Shown here in pieces: positions 5,395 through 8,033 of a DNA stretch of 8,033 nt. A program made the position numbers and the translations under genes. The notes under the pieces are model-generated. The model saw only the letters and a program-made list of their open reading frames with translations. It had not been told where the DNA came from and did no database searches. This DNA comes from Acidimicrobiaceae bacterium (GTDB lineage Bacteria > Actinomycetota > Acidimicrobiia > Acidimicrobiales > Bog-793). The stretch covers positions 1 to 8,033 of the forward strand of contig DAHUZG010000207.1 of assembly GCA_027306715.1 (NCBI GenBank), written 5' to 3'. The number at the start of each line of letters is the position of its first letter. Position 1 is the stretch's first letter.

Positions 5395-5467
5395 AGGGCA
5401 GTAGCTCAACTGGCAGAGCACCGGTCTCCAAAACCGGCGGTTGGGGGTTCGAGTCCCTCCTGCCCTG
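5395..5467 (+). tRNA. tRNA-Trp(CCA)
   Basis: The cloverleaf has acceptor AGGGCAG/CTGCCCT (5395-5401 with 5460-5466), D arm GCTC/GAGC, anticodon stem CCGGT/ACCGG with loop CTCCAAA (anticodon CCA at 5428-5430, U33 present), a five-base variable loop, and T arm GGGGG/CCCTC with loop TTCGAGT and one G-U pair. The discriminator is G5467, the tryptophan identity base. The 3' CCA is not encoded. It is followed after 42 bases by secE, as in most actinobacteria, and is presumably cut from a shared tRNA-secE-nusG transcript. Confidence 0.96.
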
Positions 5468-5509
5468 CTCGCCCGATCGTGCGACCGGTCGAACTTCGAG
5501 GTGTATCCC

Positions 5510-5824
5510 GTGAACCGACAGACCAAGCGGATGCAGCGGCAAGATCAGCTGGACGCCACCGGCGGACCGGCTACCTTGCGCCGCTCGCCTGCGGATCCTC
5601 CCCCGGCCCGGCGGCCGGAGGAGGCGAAGCCGCCGCTCCCGGCTCGTGTCGCCAGCTATCTCGGCGAGGTCCGCGGGGAGCTGGCCAAGGTCCTGTGGCC
5701 GCGACGCCCCGAGGTCGTGAACTACTCGACTGTCGTCCTCACTACGCTGATCCTGCTGGCACTGCTCATCTTCGGTCTGAACTACGCCTTCGCCAAGGGC
5801 GTGGCCTACCTGTTCGGGTCGTGA
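5510..5824 (+). CDS. secE: Preprotein translocase subunit SecE
   Basis: SecE clamps the two halves of the SecY channel in the cytoplasmic membrane. This 104-residue form has one membrane helix (about 73-95, STVVLTTLILLALLIFGLNY in its core), as in most bacteria except enterics. The diagnostic amphipathic stretch YLGEVRGELAKVLWPRRPEV (50-69) lies just before it. The first 45 residues are Pro/Arg-rich and poorly conserved, which is usual for actinobacterial SecE. GTG at 5510 is chosen because GAGGTG ends seven bases earlier; an ATG at 5531 lacks such a site, and frames extending further upstream would run into tRNA-Trp. The nusG neighbour confirms the call. Confidence 0.95.
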   Translation: MNRQTKRMQRQDQLDATGGPATLRRSPADPPPARRPEEAKPPLPARVASYLGEVRGELAKVLWPRRPEVVNYSTVVLTTLILLALLIFGLNYAFAKGVAYLFGS

Positions 5825-5865
5825 CCCAGCCGTCCGGTCGGCCCCGCTGTCGGGAGGGCGCCGAC

Positions 5866-5884
5866 GACGGCCGGGGTGGCCGTC
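5866..5884 (+). other. 7-bp hairpin in the secE/nusG spacer
   Basis: GACGGCC and GGCCGTC pair perfectly around loop GGGGT, in the middle of the 118-base spacer. There is no T-run. It may attenuate, protect a processed end, or be chance in GC-rich DNA. Confidence 0.35.
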
Positions 5885-5942
5885 CGAGCCGGAGGGCGAC
5901 CCGGTGGGAGCGGCGCCCGCCCACGACCAAGGAAGCGAGCCG

Positions 5943-6680
5943 ATGACGGTGACGAACGACGACTACGGGCAGCTGCACGGCGAAGGTCCGGACCTCGCCA
6001 CGGCGCCGACCAGTGGCGAAGGACTGCCTGCAGGCGACGGCGCGGTGCTCGCGGACGGCGACGGCGGATCCGAGGAGGTGCCCGTCGAGCCCGGCAGCGA
6101 GGTGCTCGACCTGCCCCGCCCCCCGAGCCCTTACGACCGGCCCGGCAGCTGGTACGTCGTGCACACCTACGCCGGCTACGAGAACAAGGTCAAGTCCAAC
6201 CTCGAGAGCCGCATCTCCTCGATGAACATGGAGGACAGCATCTACGAGGTGGTCATCCCGATGGAGGACGTCGTCGAGTTCAAAGGCGGCAAGAAGGTCA
6301 CCGTCCAGCGGAAGGTCTTTCCCGGCTACCTGCTCACCCGCGCCGACCTCGACGACGACTCGTGGTCGGTGATTCGCCAGACCCCGGGCGTGACGGGCTT
6401 CGTCGGCCCGGGCACCAAGCCGACACCGCTCTCCCGGCGGGAGGTGGAGAGCATCCTCCAGGTGCGCGACGAGGGAACCGAGGCCCCGAAGCGTCCGATG
6501 CGGGCGCGCCTCGAGCACGAGCTCGGCGAGACCGTGCGGGTCAAGGAGGGTCCGTTCGCCGACTTCACCGGCCAGGTCGCCGAGATCAACGAGGATCAGC
6601 TGAAGCTGAAAGTGCTGGTCAACATCTTCGGCCGGGAGACGCCGGTCGAGCTGGAATTCAGCCAGGTGGCAAAGCTCTAG
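5943..6680 (+). CDS. nusG: Transcription termination/antitermination protein NusG
   Basis: The product has 245 residues. NusG binds the RNA polymerase clamp and links it to Rho or to ribosomal protein uS10. The NGN domain starts at about 68 (SWYVVHTYAGYENKVKSNLE) and runs to about 172, with VFPGYLLTRADL (125-136) and TPGVTGFVG (147-155) as conserved blocks. The KOW domain is at about 193-245, beginning LGETVRVKEGPFADFTGQVA (194-213). The first 65 residues are acidic and Gly-rich, an extension seen in many actinobacterial NusG proteins and about 60 residues longer than in E. coli. The ATG at 5943 follows AAGGAAG with a seven-base spacer and is preferred over an in-frame GTG at 5904. It lies 118 bases after secE and is probably in the same transcript. 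Confidence 0.97.
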   Translation: MTVTNDDYGQLHGEGPDLATAPTSGEGLPAGDGAVLADGDGGSEEVPVEPGSEVLDLPRPPSPYDRPGSWYVVHTYAGYENKVKSNLESRISSMNMEDSIYEVVIPMEDVVEFKGGKKVTVQRKVFPGYLLTRADLDDDSWSVIRQTPGVTGFVGPGTKPTPLSRREVESILQVRDEGTEAPKRPMRARLEHELGETVRVKEGPFADFTGQVAEINEDQLKLKVLVNIFGRETPVELEFSQVAKL

Positions 6681-6687
6681 ACTGACT

Positions 6688-6716
6688 GGTCGCATCGGCG
6701 GCGAGCCGGTGCGACC
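6688..6716 (+). other. Strong 12-bp hairpin between nusG and rplK
   Basis: GGTCGCATCGGC pairs with GCCGGTGCGACC (eleven Watson-Crick pairs and one T-G) around loop GGCGA, beginning 8 bases after the nusG stop. No T-run follows. It could be a partial terminator or attenuator separating nusG from the ribosomal genes, a processing site, or part of a regulatory leader of rplK, where L1 feedback acts in E. coli. The structure is clear; the role is inferred. Confidence 0.6.
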
Positions 6717-6783
6717 GCGTCCACCCGTCGGGCCGACCGAGCGTCCGATCACGAGCACCGACCGAGCAGGAGAACCCTTCACC

Positions 6784-7212
6784 GTGGCACGCAGGCGCGT
6801 CACCGCAATCGTCAAGATCCAGCTGCCCGCCGGGGCGGCGACGCCCGCGCCCCCGGTCGGGACCGCCCTCGGGCCCCACGGCGTGCAGACGATGGAGTTC
6901 GTCAAGCAGTACAACGCCGCTACCGAGAGCCTACGTGGCTCCATCGTCCCTGTAGAGATCACCATCTACGAGGACCGCTCGTTCACCTTTGTCCTGAAGA
7001 CTTCGCCGACTCCGGTTCTGCTGCGCGAGGCGGCCGGGCTGGACAAGGGCAGCAAGCTGCCCGGACGCGAGCACACCGGCACGATCAGCGACGAGCAGCT
7101 GGCTGCGATCGCGACGACCAAGATGCCGGACCTCAACGCCAACGACCTCGAGGCTGCCAAGCGGCAGGTCGAGGGGACCGCCCGGTCGATGGGCATCACC
7201 GTCGCCCGCTGA
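6784..7212 (+). CDS. rplK: 50S ribosomal protein uL11
   Basis: The product has 142 residues, the normal length. uL11 binds 23S rRNA helices 43/44 in the GTPase-associated centre, where elongation factors and RelA act. The N-terminal domain has VKIQLPAGAATPAPPVG (10-26) and the C-terminal RNA-binding domain has YEDRSFTFVLKTSPTPVLL and NANDLEAAKRQVEGTARSMG. Most bacteria read PPVGPALGQHGVNIMEF in the linker helix. Here it is PPVGTALGPHGVQTMEF (23-39), with Thr27, Pro31, Gln35 and Thr36 replacing the usual Pro, Gln, Asn and Ile. Thr27 matches Pro26 of E. coli. GTG at 6784 follows AGGAG with an 11-base spacer, giving the standard N-terminus; upstream in-frame sequence is not conserved. It sits 29 bases before rplA, as in nearly all bacteria. 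Confidence 0.97.
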   Translation: MARRRVTAIVKIQLPAGAATPAPPVGTALGPHGVQTMEFVKQYNAATESLRGSIVPVEITIYEDRSFTFVLKTSPTPVLLREAAGLDKGSKLPGREHTGTISDEQLAAIATTKMPDLNANDLEAAKRQVEGTARSMGITVAR

Positions 7213-7241
7213 CCGAGAATCGAGCAGAGGACCCACCGACA

Positions 7242-7967
7242 ATGGCTCAACACGGCAAGCGCTACCTCGACGCCGCCAAACGGCTCGACCACGAGCAGCT
7301 CTACAGCCCGGGCGAGGCTGTGGAGCTCGTGAAGAGCCTGGCCGCGGCCCGCTTCGACGAGACCGTCGAGCTGGCCGTACGGCTGGGCGTCGATCCGCGG
7401 CGCGCCGAACAGATCGTGCGCGGCTCGCTCTCGTTGCCCGCGGGGACCGGCAAGTCGGTGCGCGTCGCCGTCTTCGCCGCCGGCGAGCAGGCAGCTGAGG
7501 CGCGCGCCGCCGGCGCCGACGTCGTCGGTGCCGACGACCTCGTCGTCCGCATCGAGCGCGAGGGCTTCCTCGAGTTCGACGTCGCCATCGCCACCCCAGA
7601 CCTGATGGCCCAGGTCGGTCGCCTTGGCCGGATCCTCGGCCCACGTGGGCTGATGCCCAACCCGCGCACCGGCACGGTCACGACCGATGTCGCCCGGACC
7701 ATCAGCGAGTACCGCAGTGGCCGGGTCGAGTACCGCACCGACCGGGTCGGAAACATCCACGTGCCGGTCGGCAAGGTCTCCTTCTCCGCCAACGCCCTGC
7801 TCGACAATTTCCGTGCGGTGCTCGACGAGCTGCAGAGGGTGAAGCCAGCAGCAGCCAAGGGCCGCTACATCCGCTCGGTCACGCTCAGCTCGACGATGGG
7901 TCCCGGTGTGAGGGTTGACCCGAACCGCATCCGCATCACCGACGAGGAGCTGGCTCTAACGGCCTGA
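7242..7967 (+). CDS. rplA: 50S ribosomal protein uL1
   Basis: The product has 241 residues, complete. uL1 forms the mobile L1 stalk that moves deacylated tRNA out of the E site. In E. coli it also represses its own rplK-rplA mRNA. The protein shows the two-domain order: domain I at both ends (TVELAVRLGVDPRRAEQIVR at 41-60 and a conserved C-terminus with SSTMGPGVRVDPNRIRI, about 216-232), and the inserted domain II, with the family signature VGRLGRILGPRGLMPNPRTG at 125-144. The ATG at 7242 is preceded by AGAGG with an 11-base spacer. It directly follows rplK and should be co-translated with it. Confidence 0.98.
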   Translation: MAQHGKRYLDAAKRLDHEQLYSPGEAVELVKSLAAARFDETVELAVRLGVDPRRAEQIVRGSLSLPAGTGKSVRVAVFAAGEQAAEARAAGADVVGADDLVVRIEREGFLEFDVAIATPDLMAQVGRLGRILGPRGLMPNPRTGTVTTDVARTISEYRSGRVEYRTDRVGNIHVPVGKVSFSANALLDNFRAVLDELQRVKPAAAKGRYIRSVTLSSTMGPGVRVDPNRIRITDEELALTA

Positions 7968-7978
7968 CCGTCGAGTAT

Positions 7979-7996
7979 GCGGGCCGTCCTGCCCGC
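7979..7996 (+). terminator. GC hairpin after rplA, possible terminator
   Basis: GCGGGC and GCCCGC form a 6-bp stem with loop CGTCCT, 11 bases after the rplA stop, without a T-run. With a -10-like box just downstream it may separate rplKA from the next transcript. Confidence 0.4.
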
Positions 7997-7998
7997 GC

Positions 7999-8004
7999 TA
8001 TCCT
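7999..8004 (+). promoter_or_regulatory. -10-like box TATCCT near the right edge, perhaps for rplJ
   Basis: TATCCT matches the TAnnnT form and is followed at 8013-8026 by a short inverted repeat GGCGGC-TT-GCCGCC. In many bacteria rplJ follows rplA with its own promoter and an L10-binding leader, so this could be the start of that leader. The gene itself is not in the window and no -35 is clear. Confidence 0.3.
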
Positions 8005-8033
8005 GACCACCCGGCGGCTTGCCGCCACGCCTG

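Noticed and set aside
5876..6685. 269-codon plus-strand frame over nusG
   Set aside because: It is the other reading frame of nusG, Arg/Gly/Pro-rich, without recognisable domains.
5766..6965. 399-codon minus-strand frame across secE-nusG-rplK
   Set aside because: Antisense to three certain genes and spans their spacers; composition is typical of antisense GC-rich shadows.
1..8033. Search for insertion sequences, integrase genes, attachment sites or a defence island
   Set aside because: No transposase, integrase, terminal inverted repeats or tRNA-end direct repeats were seen. All genes but the GNAT gene belong to core or envelope functions with even GC-rich codon use.

Overview
The window comes from a high-GC (about 70% by eye) bacterium, almost certainly an actinobacterium. 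Signs are the strong G/C third-position bias, frequent GTG starts, an acidic N-terminal extension on NusG, an MptB-like mannosyltransferase, and the actinobacterial gene order tRNA-Thr, tRNA-Met, rpmG ... tRNA-Trp, secE, nusG, rplK, rplA. A deep lineage such as Acidimicrobiia is my guess, because the middle of this cluster differs from that of mycobacteria.

Left part (1-3213): two large membrane proteins are transcribed divergently from a spacer of about 160 bp. The minus-strand gene is a YfhO-like multi-pass protein whose C-terminus lies outside the window. The plus-strand gene is an MptB-like, polyprenol-phosphate-mannose-dependent GT-C mannosyltransferase. Both suggest synthesis or decoration of a cell-envelope glycopolymer. 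The mannosyltransferase ends in a 15-bp tandem repeat that supplies repeated in-frame stops, followed by a short hairpin shared with a convergent GNAT acetyltransferase gene (3214-3699, minus).

Middle part (3700-5342): a promoter-like -10 box precedes tRNA-Thr(GGU), elongator tRNA-Met(CAU) with encoded CCA, and rpmG (bL33). Next comes an ECF sigma factor overlapping a zinc-finger, single-TM anti-sigma factor. In Mycobacterium tuberculosis the same interval (rpmG2 to trpT) holds hadABC, so here a regulatory pair occupies that place. The sigma factor has a long low-complexity tail containing a (GGCACC)6 microsatellite.

Right part (5343-8033): a new promoter-like element, tRNA-Trp(CCA), then secE (Sec translocase), nusG (transcription elongation/termination), rplK (uL11) and rplA (uL1), all on the plus strand. 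After rplA the window ends in a hairpin, a -10-like box and a second small hairpin, probably leading to rplJ outside the window.

This is mostly a core housekeeping locus and I see no new multi-gene system. The points most worth a second look are: tRNA-Thr with G instead of the near-universal U at position 33; uL11 with Thr at the position of Pro26 (E. coli numbering) in the thiopeptide-binding segment; the ECF/anti-sigma pair inside a translation operon; the coding microsatellite; and a 12-bp hairpin between nusG and rplK.
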